NCBI GenBank assembly: GCA_949128115.1
Contig: OX421966.1
Coordinates: 68,135,416 to 68,199,415, forward strand
Direction: 5' to 3'
Source of the DNA: Anaspis maculata
Lineage: Eukaryota; Arthropoda; Insecta; Coleoptera; Scraptiidae
Length of the DNA stretch: 64,000 nucleotides
Below are positions 23,098 through 34,400 of the stretch, in pieces (within the stretch, counting starts at the first letter, position 1; each line of letters starts with the position of its first letter). Both the position numbers and the translations under genes were made by a program. The notes beneath the pieces are model-generated. The model searched no databases. It saw only the letters and a program-made list of their open reading frames with translations, and was not told where the DNA came from.

Positions 23098-24225
23098 TTA
23101 GTGGGGACGGTACGCGACGAAAATCTCTTGGATACTGCACTTTTGAGTAGAGTTGTGAAACTCAGCACATAGTTTCTAGGGACCATAAGAAGAAATTTCG
23201 CCCGATGTTCTCAATTTTTTTCCTGACGGAATCCGTTATATAGGCCTCTTTTTCCAAAATGGCGTTCAAATTTCGAAAAGTGGCGATTGGTCGTACAGTG
23301 GCGCGCAAAGTATCAATTCCTAACATTTTGACCATAACGAGTTAATTTAAGCCACCCCTGACTCGATCCGTCTGATATTTTGACCATTTGGTTTTTTTTT
23401 TTCAAAATGGCAGCCAAACTTCGAAAGTTGGAATTTGGTCGTATAGTGGCTTGCAAGGTATCAATTCTTGACATTTCGACCATGACAAGTCGATTAAAAC
23501 CTACCTCGACTCTATCCAACAAAAATTTTGGCCTCAATACTCAATTGTAGCTCTGATATTAATTTTTTTTCAATCTTGAGAAGGGTTGTGGAAAACCACT
23601 TGGACTTTCCGTGTATCCAACATGTGAGTAATTCGGAGAGCAGAATCATTGCATTTTTCCTAAGAAATGAGAGGCTTTCTCTTATTGGCAAAACCTATTT
23701 CACGCATGTATAAAACTGTGACAACCGTAAAAAACTTCGAAAATACATAATTGGCTGTCTGATTTCTACATGATTCTAGTGGGCTGCGATTCGGGCCGCG
23801 ATCGGCCGATGGCGACCAGAAACACAGCCCACTAGAATCATGTAGAAATCAGACAGCCTATACCTACCAACTGCAAGTTGTTTCAGAAAATTTTCATCAG
23901 TGCAGAAGAAATTTGGCATGTTGATTAGGAATGGATTCTTGCAAAGTTTGATTTTTTGCATGGGAGGGCGTCCCGGGGTGGCTTAAATCAACTCGTCATG
24001 GTCAAAATGTTAGGAATTGATACTTTGGGCGCCACTGTAGGACCAATCGCCAATTTTCAAAATTTGGTCGCCATTTTGGAAAAAGGGGCCTATATAACGG
24101 TTTAAATCAAAAGATTTTTTTGGAACATCGGACAAAATTTCTTCCTATGGTCCCTAGAAACTATGTGCCAAGTTTCATAACTCTACTCAAAAGTGCAGTA
24201 TCCAAAAGCGTACCGACCCCACTAC
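23098..24225. repeat. Foldback inserted in the left arm of the larger palindrome
   Basis: TAGTGGGGACGGTACGC at 23099-23115 pairs with GCGTACCGACCCCACTA at 24208-24224. The arms extend about 240 bp, sharing GTATCAATTCCTAACATTTT (near 23310) with its complement near 24010. The right arm of the host palindrome (about 26045) shows the uninterrupted sequence, which fixes the insertion point near 23093/24228. Confidence 0.8.
23753..23858. repeat. Perfect 34 bp stem-loop
   Basis: The arm at 23753-23786 (beginning GGCTGTCTGATTTCTACATG) is exactly complemented by 23825-23858, with a 38 bp GC-rich loop. All flanking palindromes have drifted, so the perfect match suggests a young insertion or constraint. 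The transcript would form a pre-miRNA-sized hairpin, but nothing here shows it is expressed. Confidence 0.9.
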
Positions 24226-24847
24226 ATACTTTCTGAGATAATTCAGTTTGAAGATTCCTAGTCAATCTTGCAACTTCTCATAATTTTAGTTGCTTAAAAT
24301 TTGCATTGCTTTATCATTGGAAATAATCAGTTTCAAATTCACACAAGTGATGTTGAGATCATCAAGTATCATAACGTAAGATCGATTTTGATCAAAACAA
24401 TCCAGTGGCGTAGAATTAGGGAGCTCTCTCACTTACATCCACTTATCTGCTACACCACTGGATATTTTCCAAAATCAATATTTTTTTTGAATTTGTCGTT
24501 TGATCCAGATGAAAAAATTGCTCTTGTGAAACTTCAATTGGAGGTTTAGTTTTCGAGTTATTCGAACTTTAAAGTTCTGAGTCGAAAAAATGGCTGGCAT
24601 ATCGAGGCAAACCCTTTAATCAATCTTGTTTTCAATTATTCATGTTGAATTATGTACCATTTTCTTTTGATTTCACTTACGTTGTGTGAGTTTATACCTA
24701 CAATTACCTTGATTGCACAGTTCATCAATTTTGAAGAAAGTTGAACTAGAAAAAAATTTCATTAGCGGTACAGAAGCCGGGATGGAAGACAAAGTTGCAG
24801 GTCAGTCAATGTATGTTACAATAAATTTTTTTTGTTCTCCAGTCATG

Positions 24848-25610
24848 TACAGGGACAGGGTGTTCACGATAAAATTTACCCCCCTCCAGTAGATTTCCTT
24901 CAAGATATTTCAAAGAACTAAAAACTTTTTCCACATGATTTTTCCCAGGGACCTTAAATCGATCCTCTAAAAGTTTCTAATTGGTACCGTATACAGGGTG
25001 TGATATGTAACTTTTTTATTTTAATTGCAACACCCTATATTTCATTCCGTTATTTGATAAAGCCTTTTTTTCTGATTACTTATATAAATATATGACAGTT
25101 ATGATCTATTTTGACAAGAAAGTTGTCGAAAAAAGAATAAAATAGGTAGTCAAATAATTTTGTTTCGCGGCAAGATGGCTTTGGTTTCTACAGTTCACTT
25201 GAAAAAAAGTTATTCTTGCAGCATTTCATCTGCAGAATTCAACTCTGCATGGATAAATGGTCCAATCTGTTCCATATACAGGGTATCGCGTAATTTTTAA
25301 TTTTTAATTTATTCGACTACTCATTTTATTACTTTTTTGACAGCTTTCTTGTCAAAATAAATCATAAATGTTATATATTTTTGTATTCAGAAAGAAAAGC
25401 TTCATCAAATGACGTGATAATATATAGGGTGTTGCATTTGAAATAAAACAGTTACATGTCACACACTGTATACGGTACAAGTTGAAAACTTTTAGACGAT
25501 TGATTTAAGATCCCTGGGGAAAATTGTTGAGAAAAAATTTTTGGTTTCTCAAAATATCTCAGGGGGGAATCTCATAGAGGAGGGGTGAATTTTATCGTGA
25601 ACTCCCTGTA
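24848..25610. repeat. Foldback with TACAGGGA ends
   Basis: The left end TACAGGGACAGGGTGTTCAC at 24848 pairs with TGAACTCCCTGTA ending at 25610. Arms continue over about 190 bp (ACGATAAAATTTACCCC with its partner; GTATACAGGGTGTGATATG with its partner near 25455). The centre is AT-rich. It sits at the centre of the larger foldback, where flanks do not pair, so it was probably a separate insertion. Confidence 0.8.
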
Positions 25611-26215
25611 CCTATCTGCTTCTAAATAGCAGGGACTTGAATTTCACGGGTTTTTCATTGATTTCAAACTTTGAAATTTGAATAACTCGAAAACGAGGCC
25701 TCCAATCAAAGTTTCACAGGAGCAACTTTTTTTTCCGAATCGAAAGACAAATTCAAAAAAATTATTATTTTTGGAAAATATTCAGTGGCGTAGCAGATAA
25801 GTGGATGTAAGATAGAAAACCCCCTGATTCTACGCCACTGGATTGTTCAGATCAAAATCGTTCTTACGTTATGATACTTGATGATCTGAACACCACTTGT
25901 GTGAATTTAGAACTGAAATTTTCTATTCAAATCGGAAATAACTGGAATTTCATCTCCAATGATGTAGCAATGCAAATTTCAAGCTAATTTTGTTGCAGAA
26001 TTGATCAAAAATCTTCAAACTAAATTATCTCGGAATATAAGCCCCCTATCGAAATTTTGCAAGAGCAACTTTTTGCTGGAAATTCAATGAACAACTCAAA
26101 AATGAAACTGATTGATGGAACTGAGTGGGGAAAAGATTAGGGATGATAAAAGGGGCGCAACCACCCCTATCTACGCCATGGGGCTGTTCTCACCAAATGT
26201 GTTATTCTAGGTTTA

Positions 26216-28127
26216 TTGACGGAGACGGTGAGCGGAACTTGAACGAAGTCGCCGTTACGGAACTGCGACTCAATTTGTCACTTTGCAGTAAAAATTACTT
26301 CTATGTTCCACAATTCAGTAGCTGTTACGTAGCCCCCACCATAAAAGGGTTCTGTATCGTTCCGTAACTTACTAGTAGCCTACTGGTAATTTTGTAAGTC
26401 GGCGTTACCTATAAAAATTACTTCGAAGTTATTGGAACTTTAAAGTAGTAGTTCTTAGTAGCAACGTCGATGTTAAATTACCAATAGACGACTTTGTAGT
26501 CGCAATTACTATTGAGTAGTGATTAAAGTTCCTACCACGTCGTGGGAACTACAAAAGTACACCATCAGCGTTTTGGTAGAAAACGAAGTAACGGCTACGT
26601 TTCTGCTACTATCAATCGATCATACCTACAAAGTAATTTTGACTGGCAATCTGAATTAAGAGTTACTACATAGTGACAGTTACTTTCATTTGCTACTATG
26701 AAGTAATTTTTACCAGACAGTGATTTTGAGGTGTTGGATGTTGTTTGAGTAGTATGCGATATGCGACAGTACGACAGTGATGAAAACATTGAAAACGACA
26801 TGTCTGGCTGATAGCTAGATGCTAGATGGCTGGCCCAGTAAAGGGTTTTAGCTTTCTCCCATATGCAAGGGACCACCGCGAACATCACCCCGCGTTTCTG
26901 TTTGGTGGCTACTATTTTGAAATACATCTCGTGCTGAAACACAAACCGTTTGAAATCGGTCACTGTCAAGGGTTATGGCGGGAACTTTGAACGAACAGTG
27001 TTTTGCGACTTTGTGGTAGTTTTTGCTACTTCATAGTAGAAATGCGATTTGTGACTGGTTCCATCTGCCACTTTGTAGTAACAACAACTTCTAAGGGTAA
27101 CAATGTAGTTCCCATAACGAATTATATTTACTTCAAAGTGGTAGCAACTTCAAACACCCAATTTTTAGTAAATATTACTTGAAAGTCGTTTTTGTCTCAA
27201 GTAGCCATATTTACTATACAATGCTGCATCTCCATTTTGCAATAAATGAAATTAACATTGCAAAAAATGGTACTCCGTCGCTCAATACAACTCAAAAAAC
27301 ATTGTTAATTAATGTTAGGCAGATCAATGTCAAACAGCTAACTTTTCCGGGATGTATCTGTAGAAAACAGACGATTGAAAAAAAATAAGTTTACTTTTAT
27401 ATTTTAATTTTTTTCTAAAAAACGCATATTTTTCAAGCGCGTCGATGGTTTTCGAAGTATCATCATATCATTTAACAGTAAACTTGCCTTGGTTGTAAAA
27501 TTTTCACGTAGGCAAATCTAAAAATGTCACAAAAGACAGTATGATAATAATTATTGCAGACATTAAGTAAATTACTAATCAGTTTGAGAAGACGAGCTCT
27601 ACTGCCACCAACGCCAACCACCAACTACATGAGGAAGGCGGAACTAACACAAAGTAGAAAACGAGCGTATAGTTTTCTCTCTCACTCGCGTATATAAGAT
27701 GCCACATTTAAGTTCCCATCAAAGTCGCGGCTACGTAGCGGCCACGTCGCGATTGATGTAGCCGACACGTTCCGGGGTAGTCGTTACCACGTAGTAGCGA
27801 CCGCAAAATTGTTCCCCATTTTGGTTCCTATTATTTTTTATTTTTTTTTATTTAATTGTCTTATTTTACGAGGCGGCATTCAGCTATAAGCTGCTCTACC
27901 ATGCAACCTCGGGGACAGCACAAAATATCCATGGATGAAGTAGGATTCGAACCCACACAGGGCAGCGCGAATGGTTTAGCTTGCCATCACCTGTACCACT
28001 CGGCTACCTCCGCTCCTTATTACGTAACGACAACGTAGCCATTAAGTAGCCGCTACTAGTGGCGAGAGCTTCGAATGGCATTATTATAGTAGCCGGAACG
28101 TAGCGCCGACTTTGATTGTTTGTTGGG
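26216..28127. repeat. GTAGT/GTAACG motif-rich tract
   Basis: Short motifs such as ACTTCGTAGTAAC, GTAGCAAC, ACTTTGTAGT and CTACGTAGC recur dozens of times on both strands, e.g. 26380-26600, 26990-27180 and 27720-28100. Dense short motifs on both strands are typical of subterminal transposase-binding DNA in hAT- and CACTA-like elements, but no terminal repeat belonging to this tract alone was found. The minus frame at 26595-26969 is not convincing as a gene. Confidence 0.5.
27826..28016 (-). mobile_element. tRNA-derived SINE
   Basis: Read on the minus strand from 28016: AGCGGAGGTAGCCGAGTGG carries an A box (TAGCCGAGTGG), and GGGTTCGAATCC near 27955 carries a perfect B box (GGTTCGAATCC). A body of about 100 bp follows and ends in an A-rich tail (27826-27860 as T-rich plus strand). 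The head resembles Leu/Ser-type tRNAs. Flanks CCTTATTAC and CCTATTAT are similar and could be a decayed target duplication. It was inserted into the motif-rich tract. Confidence 0.75.
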
Positions 28128-28327
28128 ATACGTGTAAAAAATTTGACGCGAATCGGTTGAACAGTATGAAAGTTAGGTGAAAAGAACTGTATTTGTTCCC
28201 CAACTTTAAAGAGCTGTATCTTCGTTATTAGGGGTTTTTGAACAAAATTTTTATATGCATATTTCATTCTTTTCTGATGCTCTATCGACTGGCAAAATCT
28301 TTGCGATCAAACACGGGACACCTTGTA

Positions 28328-28924
28328 TTTGCTTTTACCGTGGCCATTCCACCCGTTGACATGTTCTTTTCGGGTACACAAAAGCCCTGAAAAATCAGTA
28401 GCACTATTGTTTTAAGCTCCTCAAAAGTCAAGAATAGGAGGTATGGCAACGTTCTACCACTGGTTCATCATTGACAACATTTGTAGCAATTTAGGCAATT
28501 TTTAACATTATGACAGCTTCTTGCTCGTCCAATTGCTACTCTGATGGAACTTTACCAGTTTCTGATGATATGTAAGTGTCGCCAGGTCTCAAATTTCTTT
28601 GAAATTGTCGGCTTTTCCTTTCGCTACAATGAAGTAGTTGTTATGTTCCGCTCTTTTTTCCTGGGTCTTCATCAGTGGCAGAAATCCTAGAGAAAGAAGT
28701 ACGCCAGCCAGCAGCTCTGCTTGGGTGCCAACATGTCTGCTTGCCTCAGGTATGGATCACCTCGGCACTTTAACGAACTCACTAACATACTAACATTACT
28801 AACAAACGTACGAGATGAAAAGTTGTCAGCAAATAACCATCGACCTTTTCAAGAAATTATAGGGGCGAATGCCTACTGTCGGAGGCTATCTCGGAAACGA
28901 GTGTTACTCTTCACAAAGCATGAA
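28328..28924. other. Unassigned interval
   Basis: Nothing recognisable; the short frame at 28721-28930 runs into the adjacent element. Confidence 0.3.
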
Positions 28925-29538
28925 AGTTAGTTAGGAGTGTTTACGCGCGCCGACCAAAATGACAGCCGACAGCCCCTCAACCTGGGCCGCTATTCTTGAA
29001 TCGTGTGAGAAAAGAAAAGTCCCTGGGAGTAAAATACATTCCGCAGTACACTGATGTAGCAGATGTTGCCTAAAATCGTGGCTTTCAGGCAAGTTTCGCT
29101 ACAGAAGTGTACTGCAGAATGGATTCTACTCCCAGGGACTTTTCTCACACGATTCAAGAATAGCGGCTCAGGGAAACATCTTTCAAAGAAGTGTCGAAAC
29201 AAAATTCAACCATAAGCACATTTTCTAGAGATCATAGCAAAAGATGGTTAATCATCAATTATCAATTTCAATAAACTGGTGCTAACAGGTCATGCAACAT
29301 CCAACCCAACCCATAAATCTGCTATAAATCCAACCGATTTCTGGTTTGCACATGCGTCGTAATGTGCATGGGTGTTTACGTGCGATTGCCAACACTTGTT
29401 TGCTTACTAAATGCAATTTAAAATCACATTTAGCTAAGCTTAACAGCTGTTGCGAAACTTCCGTTTAGAGGTGTTTATGCGGACGATAACATTGATGTTA
29501 CGGGCCTTAACACCAGTTTTAAACCTCGCGTAAACAAG
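28925..29538. mobile_element. CTTGTTTACGCGAGG element, copy 1 (one TIR lost)
   Basis: It matches in opposite orientation the element at 35761-36164. The right TIR CCTCGCGTAAACAAG is at 29524-29538. Homology on the left starts at AGTTAGTTAGGAGTG, so about 45 bp including the TIR is missing or replaced. It contains a complete 182 bp hairpin and about 190 bp that copy 2 lacks. No coding sequence. Confidence 0.75.
28986..29167. repeat. 182 bp hairpin (GCCGCTATTCTTG ends)
   Basis: GCCGCTATTCTTGAATCGTG at 28986 pairs with its complement ending at 29167; the arms of about 80 bp are nearly perfect save a 5 bp AAAAG duplication on the left. The inner part (CCGCAGTACACTGATGTAGC...) forms a compact stem-loop of about 76 nt. 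The same hairpin, lacking one outer arm, is in the second copy at 35941-36069. Confidence 0.85.
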
Positions 29539-31462
29539 GCCACAACCTCCCAAACAGATCTATCGAAGTTACCTACCTCCTTGGATACTTATCAAGTAAT
29601 TGTTACGGTGCCACACCACTTTTTACTCAATAATTTCACATAAAGTACCTACCTACTTGCGTACTTATATCGGCTTCACGATATTATTTTGTTGGGCAAG
29701 AGCTCTTTATCTAAAAGCGTGCATAAAACGCCAAAGCCACCGTAATAATTGATTGGCCAGATACACTTCTGCGACATTTACCGGACGCGTATTGAGCTGT
29801 CCGTGCCATTGTCAGTGCGCATTATTACAACAAACGCGCGCGGGCACTTTTGATATGAAAAAATCCGCGTTCGCGCGCGCTATCTGCGTCTTATTATCAG
29901 AAAGTGAAACTTGCGTCGCGCAAGTCTTGCGTTTTTCTGCCGCCTCGGACACGGGAACGCACCGAGCGGCTCCAGCAGCTCCAATAACGCCGAGATTATG
30001 ATCATCCGAATCGATTAAAATCGCCGAATCACTATGCTCATTATTGAGATTAATAAACTTTCTCGGGCTATTTGTCTTGAGGGACATTAATAAATTATTA
30101 TCGATGTGATAGCAATTATATTTGTTATTGCAGCATTGGCTGTTGCGTGAATTTTTCTTCAAGATGGGTGTACAGTACAAAGTAACGGTCGAGTGCCTGA
30201 ATGTACCAAAGAAAAGCCAAAGGAAAAACCATCCAACGTATACCGACAAAAATGATTAGGTACCCTAATGAAAAATTTACCATAAAAACCTCGATAGAAA
30301 CAATATATCAGGCTACAAAAATATACCAAGCAAAAGTATAAAGAAGCCAAAAATAGACCATGCTGACTATATAACGCATGTGTTTCAGCCAATGAGATGC
30401 ACGGATTCGGGGTAGCAAGAGGATATCACAGCGATGATAAAAAACAATTGAATTTATCACTGATTTCGGCTTGTTTATGTTCACCTCCTGTCAAATTGAT
30501 TTCAGTTTGAGGTTAACTTTCATTTTGAATGTAAACTGTTGAAAATACATAAAAAATACTAGTGGGATACTGATGAAAGAGTTTAAAACGTGATTACTTA
30601 CCCCAAAAGGGGATTCTTGTACAAAATATATACAGATACAGCACTCGTCTGTGTTGTTGATTTGAACACAGACATTCAGATCAGAGAAATGTCACATTGG
30701 GTGGATATACACGCCGGGGTCTGCTCGTAACATGGAAAATCATGTCCATGCGATACGCTTTACTAACGATGGACGAATCTTTGAATTGCTATTTTGTAAT
30801 GCACATAGACACTAAATAGGTGAACCTTAGATTTGCCTTGAAATGTCTGATGTAAGTATACAATAAAAAATTTTCAATTTGTTATTATAGTCTTGCTAAA
30901 TTTAACTCGTGATATGATTATCAATCGATGATATTTTCTCATGAAATCGATGCTGCACATTCAACTCCTGCTACGCACTGCTACCGCAGTGCTCCGCAGT
31001 CGTTGAATCTGCAGGCACGATTCCATTCAAAATTATCATCGATGATAATCATAGGTACCACTTGCTATATTATTACTGACTATACAGATATTACTGATTA
31101 CTGATACAGCCCTTCGGGCACATGCTGGGCTCCGTGTGCACACGCCTGTTTAATAATGTACAGTAGAACTTATCATTTGTCTGAGGAGCCATATGGAACA
31201 ATTTTTCGGCAACTGACGAGGTCTATTGAGCTCGAATTTCAAAGAAAAAAGAATACTCTGACGAGGTCTCCAAGTCTATTTGCACTCTCAACTTTTTCAA
31301 GGACCAAAATCGTCTTTTATTTGTCCAAAGACCCATAGAAGACAGACCTCCACGCATGTCACTTCATATGCGCACACTCGTTTCTTTGTATAGAGTCGTA
31401 GTTTCCCAAAGGGCTATATGAGAAAGCCCCTCGAGCACCGGACGACGTCCAATCAGATTAGA
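29539..31462. other. Unassigned interval
   Basis: Contains CG-rich sequence near 29790-29990 (CGCGCGCGGGC) and a hairpin at 30908-31063. Frames at 29753-30001 (plus), 29812-30249 and 30159-30392 (minus) show no domain I recognise. Confidence 0.3.
30908..31063. repeat. Hairpin element around ATCGATGATA
   Basis: ATGATTATCAATCGATGATA near 30914 pairs with TATCATCGATGATAATCAT near 31037-31056, and GCTGCACATTCAAC (30950) with GTTGAATCTGCAGGC (31003). Arms of about 55 bp with mismatches; GC-richer loop. Likely a small MITE. Confidence 0.6.
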
Positions 31463-34400
31463 ATATCGAGGGCCACCACGCATTACCTCGTAACTGCAAA
31501 AAAGCATTTTTTACAGAAGACACAAAAAACTTCGCAAAATGTTGAGAAAACGGAGTTAAGCCATATTTTCACTTCAAATAGTATATTAAGATTGTTTTGT
31601 AACGAAATCACAAAGAAAATGCTTCAAATTACGTTTTACGCTTAATTTTGTGTTAGTTACGTGGTGCTGCACTTTAATAGTGAGTAAGTTACGAGGTACT
31701 GCGTGTCAACGATAGTGTTATATTACTTTTAAAATAACTTATAATTGGGTCAAAATAGATGATTCGGACAAACATTTATAGGTAATGAAGCTCAAATCTC
31801 AAAATCTCAATCAAGAATAACGAAATCACAATCATATTGAAGAAAATAATTTTATTTGAAACAAGTTATAAAGAAAATTACAATGATAAAAATAAATACC
31901 TATTGAAAAACTAATGACTCTGAACAAAGGTAACGAAAAAATCAGCAAATAGACAAAAAGGCAGACCAAAAATTGTTGGGACTTCAAAGTGGGACCAGCT
32001 TCCAACGAACGTTATTATTATTTATGTGGGAGCTGATCATAGAATGCCTAACAGTCCTTTGGAATTACGCTTTTAATTTGCTGCAAGTCATCATATTTTC
32101 TTCTAGAAATCGGAAGAGGGGCATCGAATAAATTCGAAAATACCGCGTTTTCCAGGCTGATATGTCTTGGACGAGTGGGCAAGTCCTGGAAGCTGTCGCC
32201 GTGATTTAGTTTGAACATGATTTTGCCATCACAATATTGCAGGACACGGATATCCACCACCGTCTTTCTATTTACCGCTTTACTGGGTCGTATTGAAGAA
32301 TATTTTAAGTTCTCGTTGTAGTTTCTAAAAAACGCGTGATCTTTGTGCTCTACGGTGTACGGTCCATTTTTGGTCCTGGCTCTCCTTGACGCTTCGTGGT
32401 ATGCACTGGGCAAGTAAACTTCCATATTCTTGAGAGCAGTTTCTATCGTACTGTGCACCGAGTCGCACTCCATTTGTGTGTGCCCCTTTTCCAGATATTT
32501 TTGTGTTATACAACGATTGTATTTTTCTGACAGGTGCAGCAACGCATTGGACATGATGCAGTTCCTATTCTGCGCGGTACATCCATCCGAATAAATAATG
32601 ATAGGAATATCGTCTGTAGCATTTTCCAAAAAGTTTTTCTCCAAAAAATGTACCAAAAATGAAGCGTAGGTGGATGCCTGGCCGTCAGCTTCGGTCTCGG
32701 TGAACCAATAACATGAAGCTTGATGATTGCTCAAATTGTACACAGTGTAATTGTGACAGCACAATTTGGTTCTGTAATATAGCGAACTAACTTTCAAATG
32801 TGGAGCCAGTTTGACTGCTTGCACATCCATAGTGACAACATGACATTTTCCAGCCAGAGCATTTTCTTTGTCACTTTGTTTCTCATCCCTGGCACTATTC
32901 TTCCTTAGAATATGCTCTCGGTATTCTTCCTCAGATAAATTGCCGTTCTTATACTTGAAACAGGTATCGCATTGATCCTTTCTTGGACAAAAAATTCCAA
33001 TATTTGAATTATCAAAAAGTCTTTTGAAACTCGTTTGAGATATTGGTTCCCCATCATTGGTTTCTTCACATGTTGATCTGTACAATTTATATAATTGGGA
33101 AAATGATTGAATTCCTTGTTCCAGATATTCTTTTTTCGTATCTTTTCTGCAATAATGCGATGGCAATTTATTGAGGGAATTCAAAAATTGTTGTGCAAAG
33201 TAATTTGCATTTTGTTGAACATTCGGTCTCACTTGTCGGCTGCGTGTATTCACTTCCCGGCTTTTCGTCATCCCAAAGGAACTTTTCGAAACCCAGTCTC
33301 GGACCGAGCATTCCCCTAACTTCAGTGTATTAAGGTACATTATCTTGCAAACAGGTAGATCTTCATCTTCGATTTTCAAATGATATTTGAGTGTTGCAGC
33401 TCGTCTGGGTTGATCACCTTCACGTTGTTCTTTTGGTCTTTTGGTATCTACTCGCTTGACGGTATTGCACACAAAAATTTTTCTTTGGTCCCAGTTCATG
33501 CTGGACCAGAAAGTGTTAAATATCAATTCTCTCACATTTTCTGTGACGGTTGAACATTTCGTCCCTTTCTCTTTGCATTGGCATCGTGCACCGATTTGTC
33601 TCTCTTCTCTTTCTCTATTGTGGAACGTATTAGTTTGTCCTCCTGGCTTCGTGAACCCCAAATAGCTTTTTCCTTCCATCCTAAGTTGCTTGTTTATATT
33701 TCTTTTGTTCACCCCTCGAACCTTTGTTCTACCGTCTCTTATAACGTCGTCCTCATGTCTGTTCCCTGACTCTTGTTGTTCAGTGTCTAGATGTATGTGC
33801 TCATCTCCTACGTCCTCTGTTCGCTCTTCTGAGATCTCTTCAATTTGTTCCTCTGCGTTTGTGGCTTTCTCTGTTTCTTGCTGTTCTTTCTCTCGATCTG
33901 TTCGTTTTTGTCCGACTTCATCTGTCTTCTCTTTTCCTGATATTTGCTCTGCCTCCTCTTCGCTTTCCATTTCGATGTTATCTGTTGCAAACAATTATTT
34001 ATTTACTTACTATCCAATCTTATTAAATAATAGAAGTATAGGTACTTATAGGTTTCGTTTGTTAACTGTATTAATGTAATGTAAATTGATTTTTTCACTA
34101 CAATAAAAGCATTTATTATTATTATTATTATTATTTATTTGCGTATCGTACTAACTACTTTTTGACACGTAAAATCTGTCATGCAAGTGCTCAGCATCTA
34201 CGAAATCGTAAGTTAGTTGGTAGCGATTAGTCTTCTTGGTAGCGACAATACAGTGTCTTATTAAACGTGTATACTTGATAATTATGATATTTTTGTTGTA
34301 AGGTATTCATCATTTTCTTACCTGGTGTATAACGTAGAGGTGCATTAGACACCGATGTGTCACCATCACCAACGAACACAATTTCTGCTTCGACAATCAT

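Larger units (their letters stand above)
22905..26215. repeat. Large foldback with an insertion in its left arm
   Basis: The outer block with ACACATTTGGTGAGAACAGC and CCATGGCGTAGATAG (22928-22975) is complemented at 26150-26212. Pairing runs inward to about 23092, resumes at about 24228, and continues through CCAGTGGCGTAGAATTAGG (24402) against its partner near 25830, to about 24565/25660. The gap in the left arm only (23098-24225) is itself a foldback. The centre holds another (24848-25610). Confidence 0.8.
22700..28327. mobile_element. 5.6 kb TIR element with 200 bp TIRs (ACAGGGTGTCC ends)
   Basis: Sequence 22700-22900 is the reverse complement of 28128-28327 at roughly 90% identity by eye, starting TACAGGGTGTCCTG on the left and ending ACACCTTGTA on the right. 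The shared block includes CGATAGAGCATCAGAAAAGA. The interior has nested palindromes (22905-26215), a motif-rich tract (26216-28127) and a SINE (27826-28016). No transposase is encoded, so it is non-autonomous or gutted. Confidence 0.85.

Noticed and set aside
27920..28016. Possible true tRNA gene
   Set aside because: A and B boxes are present but the acceptor stem does not close and the unit continues into a body and A-rich tail, so it is a SINE.
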